A stretch of DNA of 64,000 bases. It comes from Lichenicola sp964658455 (GTDB lineage: Bacteria > Pseudomonadota > Alphaproteobacteria > Acetobacterales > Acetobacteraceae). The DNA is taken from NCBI GenBank assembly GCA_964658455.1, contig CAZZZA010000001.1, forward strand, positions 15,634-79,633, written 5' to 3'. Under the pieces are notes generated by a model. It did not search any database, was not told the DNA's origin, and was given only the letters and a program-made list of their open reading frames with translations. The translations under genes were made by a program, and so were the position numbers. Position 1 is the stretch's first letter. Every line of letters starts with the position of its first letter. Below are positions 26,121-33,784 of this stretch, piece after piece.

Positions 26121-26822
26121 ATGCCGAAACAGACACTCGTCGTTGCTGTGCATACCGGACCGGTGACGGTGGCGCCGCTGAACAACCTGGCGCCGGAACT
26201 CATTCCCGGCGTCAGGCTGGTCAATCTGGTCGATGACAGCCTGCTCCGGGACACGATGGCGGCGGGCCGGGTGACGCCCGCCGTCACCCGCCGGCTGTCG
26301 CAATACATGACGATCGGCCAGGAGATGGGGGCGGCGATGATCCTGAACTGCTGCTCCTCGGTCGGCGAGGCGTCCGATGTCGGCGCGGCGCTGCTGGATA
26401 TTCCGGTGCTCAAGATCGATGTCGCGATGGCCGAGCAGGCGGTCGAACGCGCCAGCCGGATCGGCGTGGCGGCGACGGTGCAGACCACGCTGGACCCGAC
26501 CGCGCGGCTGATCGAACATACCGCGCGGGCGGGCGGCAGGCAGGTGACGCTAATCAGGGGGCTGTGCGAGGGCGCGTTCGATGCGCTGCTGGCCGGCGAC
26601 ACCGCGCTGCACGACAGGATCGTTTCCGACACGCTGGTGGCGCTGGCCGGCGAAGTCGATCTCATCGTGCTGGCGCAGGTGTCGATGGCCAGGGTGGCGG
26701 ACGGTCTCGGCGACCGGGTGGCGGTCCCGGTGCTCAGCAGCCCGCGGCTCGGCATGGAGCGGCTGGCGCAGTGCCTGTCCCGCCTCGCGGCGTCGGACGG
26801 CGCGGCGCTGGCGGCGGCGTAA
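26121..26822 (+). CDS. Aspartate/glutamate racemase-superfamily protein
   Basis: A 233-aa protein. The two half-site cysteines of the family are partly visible: the first in NCCSSVGEA. The second region, LIRGLCEGAFDALLAGD, also has a Cys but is not the canonical C-T-H motif, so a standard cofactor-independent racemase is not assured. The fold may serve as isomerase, hydantoin racemase or decarboxylase. ATG 26121 is preferred for its GGGAG upstream; 26103 is an alternative. It follows the SDR by 45 bp and converges with otnC, 6 bp apart at the ends. Confidence 0.7.
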   Translation: MPKQTLVVAVHTGPVTVAPLNNLAPELIPGVRLVNLVDDSLLRDTMAAGRVTPAVTRRLSQYMTIGQEMGAAMILNCCSSVGEASDVGAALLDIPVLKIDVAMAEQAVERASRIGVAATVQTTLDPTARLIEHTARAGGRQVTLIRGLCEGAFDALLAGDTALHDRIVSDTLVALAGEVDLIVLAQVSMARVADGLGDRVAVPVLSSPRLGMERLAQCLSRLAASDGAALAAA

Positions 26823-26828
26823 GGCGGT

Positions 26829-27473
26829 TCAATGCGGGTCGAGTTCGAAATGGCGCACCAGATCGTCGACCTGCGCCTGGGTCAGCAGGCGCGGGTTCAG
26901 GCCGCGCAGCATGAGATGCAGCCTGGCGGTTTCCTCGAGTTCCTCGGTGGCCTGGACCGCGGCCTGCAGCGTCTTGCCGGCGACCACCGGGCCATGGTTG
27001 GCGAGCAGCACCGCCGCATACCGGCCTGCCAGGCCGCGGATCGCATCGGCCACCGCCGGGTCGCCGGGTCGGTAGTACGGCACCAGGGCGGTGCGGCCGA
27101 CGCGCATCACCGAATAGGCGGTCAGCGGCGGCAGCACCTGCTGCGGATCGATGTCCGGCAGCATCGAGACCGCGACCGAATGGGTGGAGTGCAGATGCAC
27201 GATCGCGCCCGCCTTGCCGCGCGTCTCGTACAGGGCACGGTGCAGCGGCAGCTCCTTGGTTGGCTTGTCGCCGGACAGCACCCGACCCTGCGGATCGAGC
27301 CTAGTCAGGCAAGCAGGATCAAGAAAGCCGAGCGAGCTGTCGGTGGGCGTGGTCAGCAGGCCGCCATCGTCGAGACGCACGCTAATGTTGCCCGATGCAC
27401 CATGCGTCAGCCCGCGTTCGAACATCGAGCGTCCGAACAGGCAGATCTGCTCACGCATTTTCGTCTCGGACAT
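26829..27473 (-). CDS. otnC: 3-oxo-tetronate 4-phosphate decarboxylase-like class II aldolase
   Basis: A 214-aa class II aldolase/adducin-family protein. GASGNISVR (residues 25-33), zinc ligands in VHLHSTHS (His93, His95) and a distal ANHGPVV His, with Glu75 in KELPLH, make up the active site. In the characterised tetronate pathways OtnC decarboxylates 3-oxo-tetronate 4-phosphate to dihydroxyacetone phosphate. Assignment rests on linkage to the DUF1537 kinase and isomerase genes, since fuculose-phosphate aldolases look similar. Unlike its partners it is on the minus strand, divergent from ltnD across 104 bp. Confidence 0.83.
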   Translation of the reverse strand: MSETKMREQICLFGRSMFERGLTHGASGNISVRLDDGGLLTTPTDSSLGFLDPACLTRLDPQGRVLSGDKPTKELPLHRALYETRGKAGAIVHLHSTHSVAVSMLPDIDPQQVLPPLTAYSVMRVGRTALVPYYRPGDPAVADAIRGLAGRYAAVLLANHGPVVAGKTLQAAVQATEELEETARLHLMLRGLNPRLLTQAQVDDLVRHFELDPH

Positions 27474-27577
27474 GGTGGGCGCCTTTCTTTCCCGACGGTG
27501 CTTTCCCCCGTCGCCGGTGCGCGGCATCCTGGCCAGGGCGGCACCGCCATGCAAGCGCCGATCGGAGACCAGAGCAG

Positions 27578-28498
27578 ATGAGCGACGCGCGGGCTAACGG
27601 AGCAGCGCGCATGCGCTGCGCAGTGATCGGTCTGGGATCGATGGGCGGCGGGATGGCGGCGTCGCTGCTGCGCGCCGGTTTTGCCGTCTCCGGCTTCGAC
27701 GTCGATCAGGCGGCCTGCGCGCGGCTGGCGGCGCAGGGCGTGGATATCGGCGCGACGCCGGGCGCTGCGGCGCAGGGCGCGGACTGCGTGATCGCGGTGG
27801 TGGTGAATGCCGACCAGACCGAGCAGGTGCTGTTCGGCGCGCAAGGGTGCGCGGAGACGATGGCGCCGGACGGCGTGTTCGTCTCCTCGGCGACGATGGC
27901 GCCGGACCGCGCCCGTGCCCTGGCGGCGCGGCTGGAGGCAGGCGGCCGGCACTATCTCGATGCGCCGATGAGCGGCGGCGCCGCGCGTGCCGCCGACGGC
28001 CAGCTCACCATGCTGGCCTCCGGCACACCGGCCGCGTTCGACCGTGCGCGTCCCGCCCTCGATGCCATGACCGGCACGCTCTACGAGCTGGGCGATGCGG
28101 CGGGGCAGGGTGCGGCGTTCAAGATGGTCAACCAGCTGCTGGCCGGCGTGCATATCGCCGCCGCCTGCGAGGCGATGGCGTTCGCTGCGAAACAGGGCCT
28201 GGACCTCAAGCGCGTCTATGAGGTGATCACGAAATCCGCCGGCAACAGCTGGATGTTCGAGAACCGGGTCCCGCATGTGCTCGACGGCGACTACACGCCG
28301 CGCAGCGCGGTCGACATCTTCACCAAGGATCTCGGCATCGTGCTCGACATGGCGCGCGCGGCGCGCTTTCCGGTGCCGGTGGCAGGTGCGGCTCTGCAGA
28401 TGTATCTGATGACCGCCGCGGCCGGCATGGGCAAGGACGACGATGCCTCGGTGGCGCGGCTCTATGCGCAGGTCGCCGGCCTGACTTTGCCGGGCTGA
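27578..28498 (+). CDS. ltnD: L-threonate dehydrogenase
   Basis: A 306-aa beta-hydroxyacid dehydrogenase. Rossmann motif VIGLGSMGGGMAASL (from residue 16), substrate loop DAPMSGGAARAADGQLTML, and catalytic Lys in GAAFKMVNQLLAGVH. The last block and the SAGNSWMFENRVPHV stretch are typical of LtnD, which oxidises L-threonate at C2 to 2-oxo-tetronate. The call depends on the adjacent otnI, otnK and otnC. GGAG precedes ATG 27578, and an in-frame ATG 11 codons later (MRCAVIG) is a possible shorter start. Confidence 0.85.
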   Translation: MSDARANGAARMRCAVIGLGSMGGGMAASLLRAGFAVSGFDVDQAACARLAAQGVDIGATPGAAAQGADCVIAVVVNADQTEQVLFGAQGCAETMAPDGVFVSSATMAPDRARALAARLEAGGRHYLDAPMSGGAARAADGQLTMLASGTPAAFDRARPALDAMTGTLYELGDAAGQGAAFKMVNQLLAGVHIAAACEAMAFAAKQGLDLKRVYEVITKSAGNSWMFENRVPHVLDGDYTPRSAVDIFTKDLGIVLDMARAARFPVPVAGAALQMYLMTAAAGMGKDDDASVARLYAQVAGLTLPG

Positions 28499-28543
28499 GC
28501 CGAGATAAATGGTCGCGAGAGAATACGTCTGGAGGGGCCGATC

Positions 28544-29329
28544 ATGCCGCGTTTTGCCGCCAACCTGACGATGATGTTCACTGAACTGCCGTTCGCGGAG
28601 CGGTTCGATGCCGCGGCCCGGGCAGGCTTTGCCGCGGTCGAGTGCCTGTTTCCCTACGCCATGGCGCCGGAGCAGGTGGCCGAATGTCTGCGGCGCAACC
28701 GGCTCGACCTGGCCTTATTCAACATGCCGCCGGGAGACTGGGATTCTGGCGACCGGGGCCTGGCGTCGCTGCCGGCGCGCGCCCAAGAACTGCCAGGGGC
28801 GATCGCCACCGCGCTGCGTTATGCGAAGGCGACCGGGGGACGCCGCCTGCATCTGATGGCCGGCATCGGCGACCGCGGCAACACCGGCTGCGTGCGTGCC
28901 TATCGCGATGCGGTGCTGCTGGCGGCGGATGCGGTGGGCAGCGAGGGACTGACGTTGGTGCTGGAGCCGATCAACAAGCGCGACATGCCCGGCTACTTCC
29001 TGAACGATTTTGCCTGGACCGTCGATTTCATCGACTCGCTGCCGCTCTCCAACGTCAGGCTGCAGTTCGATCTCTATCACCGCCAGATCCTGCACGGCGA
29101 TGTGACGATGGCGCTGCGGGCGATGCTGCCGATGATCGGCCATGTGCAGATCGCCAGCGTGCCGTCGCGCCACGAGCCGGACGACGAGGAGCTGAACTGG
29201 CCCTATCTGTTCAGTGAACTCGACCGGCTTGGGTATGACGGTTTCGTCGGCTGCGAGTATCGCCCGCGCGCCGGCACCGTAGAGGGGCTGGGCTGGTTTG
29301 CGCCTTACGCCAGGCCTGTCGCGCCATGA
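28544..29329 (+). CDS. otnI: 2-oxo-tetronate isomerase (hydroxypyruvate isomerase family)
   Basis: A 261-aa TIM-barrel sugar-isomerase-like protein. The N-terminus MPRFAANLTMMFTELPFAER is characteristic of the Hyi/OtnI family. Metal-binding acids are seen in LVLEPINKRDMPGYFL, QFDLYHRQILHGD, and GCEYRPR. In the tetronate pathway it shifts the keto group of 2-oxo-tetronate to C3. GGAGG lies eight bases before the ATG. Its stop overlaps otnK by 4 bp. Confidence 0.87.
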   Translation: MPRFAANLTMMFTELPFAERFDAAARAGFAAVECLFPYAMAPEQVAECLRRNRLDLALFNMPPGDWDSGDRGLASLPARAQELPGAIATALRYAKATGGRRLHLMAGIGDRGNTGCVRAYRDAVLLAADAVGSEGLTLVLEPINKRDMPGYFLNDFAWTVDFIDSLPLSNVRLQFDLYHRQILHGDVTMALRAMLPMIGHVQIASVPSRHEPDDEELNWPYLFSELDRLGYDGFVGCEYRPRAGTVEGLGWFAPYARPVAP

Positions 29330-30615
29330 GCATCCGTCTCGGCGTGATCGCCGACGATTATACCGGCGCGTCCGACGTGGCCAACGTGCTGCGCCAGAAC
29401 GGTCTGCGCACGGTGCAGGCGATCGGCGTGCCGGATGCGGCGCTGGTGCTGCCGCGGACCGATGCGGTGGTGATCGCGCTGAAGAGCCGGTCGATCGCGG
29501 CCGATCGCGCCGTCGCACTGTCGCTCGAGGCGCATGAATGGCTGCGCGCGCGGGGCGCCGGCCACGTAATGTTCAAGATCTGCTCGACGTTCGACTCCAC
29601 CGATGCCGGCAATATCGGCCCGGTGACCGATGCGTTGCGGGCGCGCACGGGCTGCGGCGCGGTGCTGGTCAATCCCGCGTTTCCCGAGACCGGGCGTAGC
29701 GTGTTCGCGGGCCATCTGTTCGTGAACGGCGTGCCGCTGCACGAGAGTCCGCTGCGCGACCATCCGCTCAATCCGATGCGCGATTCCAATCTGGTGCGGG
29801 TGCTGCAGCGGCAGAGCGCGGCGCCGGTCGGGCTGATCCCGTTCGCGGTGGTCGAGCGTGGCGTCGATGCGGTGCGCGCGGCGCTGGCAGCACTGCCAGG
29901 CGGTGGGGCGGCGATCGCGGACGCGGTCGCGGCGCGTCACCTGGACGTGCTGGGCGAGGCGGCGCTGCACGATCCGCTATCCACCGGGGCCTCGGGCCTG
30001 GGCGCGGGCCTGGCTCGGGCGCTGGCGAGGTCCGGCGCCGGCCTCACGCCCGACGGCGCCGATCCCGACGGCGCGGCGTCGGACAGCGCCGGCGGCGACG
30101 GCGCGTCGGCGATCCTGGCCGGCAGCTGCTCGGCGGCGACGCGGCGACAGATCGAGGCCGCCGCGGCGGGCGGCATCGCCTGCCATCGTCTCGACGTCGC
30201 ACGGCTGCTGCAGGGCGGCCGGGAGAGCGTCGTCGCCGACGCGCTCGCCTGGGCGGCGTCGCACCAACAGGCGGTGCTGATCGCCAGCAGCGACACGCCT
30301 GACGCGGTGCGGGCGATGCAGCAGGCGCATGGCGGCGCCGAGGCAGGCCATGCGGTCGAGCAGGCGCTGGCCGACATCGCCGAACGCCTGGTCGCCGGCG
30401 GGTTGCGGCGGTTGGTGGTAGCCGGCGGCGAGACCTCCGGTGCCGTGGTCGACCAGCTCGGCATCGCCGCGTTCGCGGTGGGCGACGAGATCGCGCCGGG
30501 TGTCCCGGTGTTGCGCAGCCTGGGCCGGGCCGGGCCGGTCCTGTCGATGGCGCTGAAATCGGGCAATTTCGGCGGCGAGGATTTCTTCCTGCGCGCGCTG
30601 TCCATGCTGGAGTGA
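29326..30615 (+). CDS. otnK: 3-oxo-tetronate kinase (DUF1537 family)
   Basis: A 429-aa four-carbon acid sugar kinase. The N-terminal GVIADDYTGASDVANVL block (residues 6-22) and C-terminal LVVAGGETSGAVV with SGNFGGEDFF (ATP side) define the family. It phosphorylates 3-oxo-tetronate at the 4-OH, giving the substrate for OtnC. Residues about 225-260 are an Ala/Gly/Asp-rich insertion between the two domains. ATGA overlap with otnI. It is the last gene of the island on this strand. Confidence 0.9.
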   Translation: MSIRLGVIADDYTGASDVANVLRQNGLRTVQAIGVPDAALVLPRTDAVVIALKSRSIAADRAVALSLEAHEWLRARGAGHVMFKICSTFDSTDAGNIGPVTDALRARTGCGAVLVNPAFPETGRSVFAGHLFVNGVPLHESPLRDHPLNPMRDSNLVRVLQRQSAAPVGLIPFAVVERGVDAVRAALAALPGGGAAIADAVAARHLDVLGEAALHDPLSTGASGLGAGLARALARSGAGLTPDGADPDGAASDSAGGDGASAILAGSCSAATRRQIEAAAAGGIACHRLDVARLLQGGRESVVADALAWAASHQQAVLIASSDTPDAVRAMQQAHGGAEAGHAVEQALADIAERLVAGGLRRLVVAGGETSGAVVDQLGIAAFAVGDEIAPGVPVLRSLGRAGPVLSMALKSGNFGGEDFFLRALSMLE

Positions 30616-30669
30616 GCTGGGGCTTTGGGTCGGCAGTCGGAAGAGGGACGCGGTCTGGTTTCTACAGGA

Positions 30670-31095
30670 TCACAGCCCCTCTTTCCGGTAACGCAGCAGC
30701 CAGAGGATCGTAAACGGCTGGCACAGGATTGCCAGCACACAGAAGATGACCGGTATCGCGTCGTGTGAGACCATAAGGACGTAGATCAGCCCGATAGCCG
30801 ACGCGATGAAGTTGGCGACCAGGATCACGATCGTTGCTGCCCTGACGAACGTTCGCAATTTCGCGGGAGCGGGAGGCCAGAACAGCAAGCGGACCGCGTA
30901 GCTCATGACTCCTGCGACGAAGAACATCGCCAAACCAAAGGTGTCGAGGCCATGAGCCGACTCTCCGCCGGCCATCGCAATGAATTCGCCACCGAGACCG
31001 GTCGCCAGAAACGGCAGCCCTACGAGTGCGAGCGAGAGGCAGATGGTATAGGCAGGGCTGGCCCTGAGGCGCGGCAGTCTTTCAGCGTCGGTCAT
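30670..31095 (-). CDS. Four-helix membrane protein, candidate immunity protein (copy 2)
   Basis: A 141-aa polytopic membrane protein with about four hydrophobic segments (near residues 16-40, 52-72, 84-108 and 112-133). It is clearly paralogous to the product of 31492-31926: both contain a VRLxFWPxxPAKLRxFVRAA loop and end in RYRKEGL. It overlaps the stop of the 104-aa gene (ATGA), so the two are translationally coupled. No named family recognised. A small membrane protein coupled to a variable, truncated partner is what one expects of an immunity protein, but that role is inference. Confidence 0.7.
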   Translation of the reverse strand: MTDAERLPRLRASPAYTICLSLALVGLPFLATGLGGEFIAMAGGESAHGLDTFGLAMFFVAGVMSYAVRLLFWPPAPAKLRTFVRAATIVILVANFIASAIGLIYVLMVSHDAIPVIFCVLAILCQPFTILWLLRYRKEGL

Positions 31096-31406
31096 TGATG
31101 GATAGCCAGGCAGTGCACTTGCAGCCGATGCAGGATCTTATGATAGGTGGAATCTTCCGTGTTGATTTCCTCCCGAACCAGGAGGCCCACCGAGTCGGAA
31201 CCGGTCAGCTTCGCAGTGCCGTCCAGCCCAAGCGCCGCAACAATCTTCTTGCTTCGATCCTGGGCGCGCCGGTTCGCCCGCGCCGCGATCTGCTGCAGGC
31301 GCTCAGCGCGGGTAGCGTTCCTGGTCCGTCCGGCAGGGCCGGTCGCCGCTGCTGCGGTCGTGCGGTCAAGGGTGCGGATATCCTCGATCTCGACCAGCTC
31401 TTTCAC
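31092..31406 (-). CDS. Orphan C-terminal copy of the 314-aa protein (104 aa)
   Basis: The product aligns along its whole length with about the last 105 residues of the 31923-32867 protein; by hand I count 72 identities in 103 positions. The N-terminal and hydrophobic parts are missing. GTG 31406 has GGCGGAG eight bases upstream, so it may be expressed. In-frame similarity (GVKLVKE versus SVKLLKE) continues upstream of the GTG, through about 20 codons, to a TAG near 31476, showing a truncated duplicate rather than an independent gene. The next membrane gene starts in an ATGA overlap. Confidence 0.7.
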   Translation of the reverse strand: MKELVEIEDIRTLDRTTAAAATGPAGRTRNATRAERLQQIAARANRRAQDRSKKIVAALGLDGTAKLTGSDSVGLLVREEINTEDSTYHKILHRLQVHCLAIHQ

Positions 31407-31491
31407 GAGTTTAACTCCGCCGTTACTGATCCCCGCCAGTGCTAACGGAAAAGAAATGAATAGCTTTGGCTAGGAAGCATAGTCTCTCATT

Positions 31492-31926
31492 TTACAGGCC
31501 CTCCTTCCGATAACGGAACAACCACAAAAACGTCAGAGGTAGGCAAAGCAGTGAAAACACACTAAATGTTTTTGGTAGAGCCATACCGTGCACCGGCTCC
31601 GAGATTAGAAAGATCAGCACTAGGCTGATTGCCGAGACAATCACTGACGTCGCCAAGATGGCAGTCATTGCCGCGCGGACGAACGAGCGCAATTTTGCAG
31701 GGGTCCGGGGCCAGAATATCAGACGAACAGAGTAGCCAAGCACAACCAAAAAACCAAACATCACCTTTCCATAAAAGTCGATCGCGTCAATCGAGTTTCC
31801 GCCCGAGATCGCAATCATATCGCCACCAAGGCTGACACCCGAAAAGAACAATCCGAGACATGCCGCCGAGAAGCTTATGGTGTAGCCAGGGCTACCCCAG
31901 TTTCCAGTCGCTTGATCCCATTTCAT
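31492..31926 (-). CDS. Four-helix membrane protein, candidate immunity protein (copy 1)
   Basis: A 144-aa membrane protein with about four hydrophobic helices, positively charged loop FWPRTPAKLRSFVRAA and a C-terminal FRYRKEGL tail, shared with copy 2. Its sequence is noticeably less GC-rich than its surroundings. ATG at 31926 overlaps the stop of the 314-aa gene. A dedicated membrane partner immediately behind a protein with a hydrophobic core fits a pore-former/immunity arrangement. No family name is known to me, so this is inference. Confidence 0.7.
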   Translation of the reverse strand: MKWDQATGNWGSPGYTISFSAACLGLFFSGVSLGGDMIAISGGNSIDAIDFYGKVMFGFLVVLGYSVRLIFWPRTPAKLRSFVRAAMTAILATSVIVSAISLVLIFLISEPVHGMALPKTFSVFSLLCLPLTFLWLFRYRKEGL

Positions 31927-32867
31927 TTTCGATGAACTGCCAGGCAGTGTACTTGCAGGTGCCGCAGAAATCGATGATAGCTTGAATCATCGATTGTGAC
32001 CTCCTCACGTATCAAGAGGCCTACCGAGCCGGTGCCGGCCCCCTTCGCGGTGCCCTCCAGCCCAAGCGCCACGGCAATCTTTTTGCTGCGATCTTGGGCG
32101 CGCCGGCTCGCCCGTGCCGCGATCCGTTGCAAGCGCTCGGCGCGGGTAGCATTTGTGGTCCGTTCGGCAATGCCGGCCGCCGCTGCCGCCGTCGCGCGGT
32201 CCAGGGTGCGTAATTCCCTTATTTCAGCAACCTCTTTCAAGAGCTTGACGCTGCCATAGCCGATATCGGGCAAGGTTGCGATGGTGGCGAAAATCCGGAG
32301 ACCCTCCGTCTTTTTTTTAAAGTCTTCTGCCCCTTCGTCGTCTCCGTTCAGTTCCATGCCATACGCGAAACCGTCAGTCGCAAGGAGGAATCCACCGCCT
32401 ATCAAGCCGAAGAAGGCGATTACGCTCAATCCAGTTGGTATCAACGCAATCGATAGTGCGACGCAGACGACATCCAACGCCACCCCCACCCCGTCGTCGC
32501 GGTGGGTGGTGAGCATGCGGTTGAGCGCCTGGTCCACTGCCCGGCCCATCGCCAGTTCGGCCTGACCCTCGGCGATCGCCCTGCGGCCCTCCGCTTCCAT
32601 GACGCGGTCGATGAACGCGCGGACGCGTGGCCAGAAGCCGGAGGGCGGCCTGGGGATCGGCGGTGGCTGGTTCCAGTCGAAGATCGCGACGGTGCCGATG
32701 CCGTCGCCGTCGCGCTTCGGCGCGCGCAGCGGGTAGATGTTGCCGTTGGCGGTCCAGACGATGCCGGTTTCCGGATCGCAGGCGCGATCGACGAAGCGGG
32801 TGAGACAGAAGCGGGCATCGTTGAGGTCGGTGTAGGGACCCCATTCCGGGCTCAAGCTGAGAGGCAC
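31923..32867 (-). CDS. Candidate toxin/effector-like protein with central hydrophobic hairpin (314 aa)
   Basis: Not recognised. Three regions are visible. Residues 1-75 are polar and Trp/Pro-containing (CDPETGIVWTANGNIYPLR). Residues about 125-170 hold two adjacent hydrophobic stretches (DVVCVALSIALIPTGLSVIA and FFGLIGGGFLLATDGFAYG). Residues 209-314 form a basic helical domain (RAERLQRIAARASRRAQDRS) ending LQVHCLAVHRK. There is no signal peptide. The 3' half is AT-richer than the 5' half, suggesting a mosaic. The GTG start at 32867 lacks a strong ribosome binding site. It is coupled to a membrane protein gene. An effector role is inference. Confidence 0.65.
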   Translation of the reverse strand: MPLSLSPEWGPYTDLNDARFCLTRFVDRACDPETGIVWTANGNIYPLRAPKRDGDGIGTVAIFDWNQPPPIPRPPSGFWPRVRAFIDRVMEAEGRRAIAEGQAELAMGRAVDQALNRMLTTHRDDGVGVALDVVCVALSIALIPTGLSVIAFFGLIGGGFLLATDGFAYGMELNGDDEGAEDFKKKTEGLRIFATIATLPDIGYGSVKLLKEVAEIRELRTLDRATAAAAAGIAERTTNATRAERLQRIAARASRRAQDRSKKIAVALGLEGTAKGAGTGSVGLLIREEVTIDDSSYHRFLRHLQVHCLAVHRK

Positions 32868-32974
32868 GTGGCGCTGTCCCTATCCATCGCTGCGGCGTTC
32901 GTTATCACGCGGCAACGAGCGGCCCGTTGCATCACGAGCCCGTGAGCGGTGCCGGCCGGCCGTGTGCCCGCCGG

Positions 32975-33784
32975 TCAGCAGGCGGCGGCGTGGATGCGCG
33001 CCACCGAGCCGTCATTGGAGGGCACCAGCTCGAGCACCAGGTCGTCGCGGAAGGCGACGTTGCCGCGATGCGGTCCGGCGGCGTTGCTGACGATCCTGGT
33101 GCCGCCGGGGCGGGTCAGCATCTCGGTGCGGTGGGTGTGGCCGTGCACCCAGAGATCGACCAGCCCGGTATCGGTCAGGTGCGACAGGTCGGAGGCGGAG
33201 TTCCCGGCCGCCCAGCTGCCCCACAGATGCTCCGGCATGCAGGCCGGATGCGGCGCGTGATGCGTCACCACCACCACCGGCCTGCCATCCTTCGGGCCGG
33301 AGAGCTGCATCTCCAAGCGCGTGCGCAGCTGCGCGTGCAGGCGGGCGGCATCGGCGTTGGTGAGCTGTCTGGTGCCCTCGACGCCGGCGGAGACCGCGAT
33401 CTGTTCGCCGGTGCGGGAGGCCGGCGGCAGCCGGTAGCCGCCCAGGGCGCCGTCGGCCCAGAGCGTGCCGCCGAGGAAGCGCAGGCCGGCGATCTCGACC
33501 TCGTCGCCCTCGAGCAGGGTGATGCCCAGCCGGTCGGCCTCCTGCCGCGCCGCGGCCAGGTCGCCCGGCACGCTGCCGTTCCAGTATTCGTGGTTGCCCA
33601 TCACGAACACCGCCGGCTTGCCGCAGGCGAGCCCGGCGACCACCCGCAACGCCCGGTCCGGGTCGCCCTGGAACACGTCGCCGGCCACCACCAGCACGTC
33701 GAAATCCGGCCGCTCCGGCTGGTAGGATTGCGGGTAGTTCCTGGATTCGAGATGCAGGTCGGACAGGATCCACAGCCGGGTCAT
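32975..33784 (-). CDS. Metallophosphoesterase (calcineurin-like)
   Basis: A 269-aa metallophosphoesterase. Motifs in order: LSDLHLES, VAGDVFQGDPD, MGNHEYWNGS, VVTHHAPHP, and WVHGHTHRTEML. The GNHE (instead of GNHD) and short length match a common bacterial group of unknown substrate. ATG 33784 overlaps the serB stop (ATGA), so it is transcribed from the serB side. It ends 107 bp before the toxin-like gene's start. Confidence 0.82.
   Translation of the reverse strand: MTRLWILSDLHLESRNYPQSYQPERPDFDVLVVAGDVFQGDPDRALRVVAGLACGKPAVFVMGNHEYWNGSVPGDLAAARQEADRLGITLLEGDEVEIAGLRFLGGTLWADGALGGYRLPPASRTGEQIAVSAGVEGTRQLTNADAARLHAQLRTRLEMQLSGPKDGRPVVVVTHHAPHPACMPEHLWGSWAAGNSASDLSHLTDTGLVDLWVHGHTHRTEMLTRPGGTRIVSNAAGPHRGNVAFRDDLVLELVPSNDGSVARIHAAAC

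Larger units (their letters stand above)
30670..32240 (-). repeat. Tandem duplication of an effector-tail plus membrane-protein cassette
   Basis: Cassette 1 (31492 to about 32240) and cassette 2 (30670 to about 31475) each encode the same C-terminal domain followed by the same type of membrane protein, with identical ATGA coupling. The copies have diverged at protein level (about 70 percent identity for the tail domain, less for the membrane protein), so the event is not recent. The 65-85 bp between the cassettes is AT-rich; in the line from 31441 only 25 of 60 bases are G or C. Confidence 0.75.

Noticed and set aside
27300..27480. A gene on the plus strand within otnC (frames starting 27151 and 27395)
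   Set aside because: The plus-strand frames before ATG 27578 are antisense to a well-supported otnC. The ltnD protein begins at 27578 with a ribosome binding site.
30616..30669. Terminator between otnK and the convergent membrane gene
   Set aside because: No convincing stem-loop could be drawn in these 54 bases.
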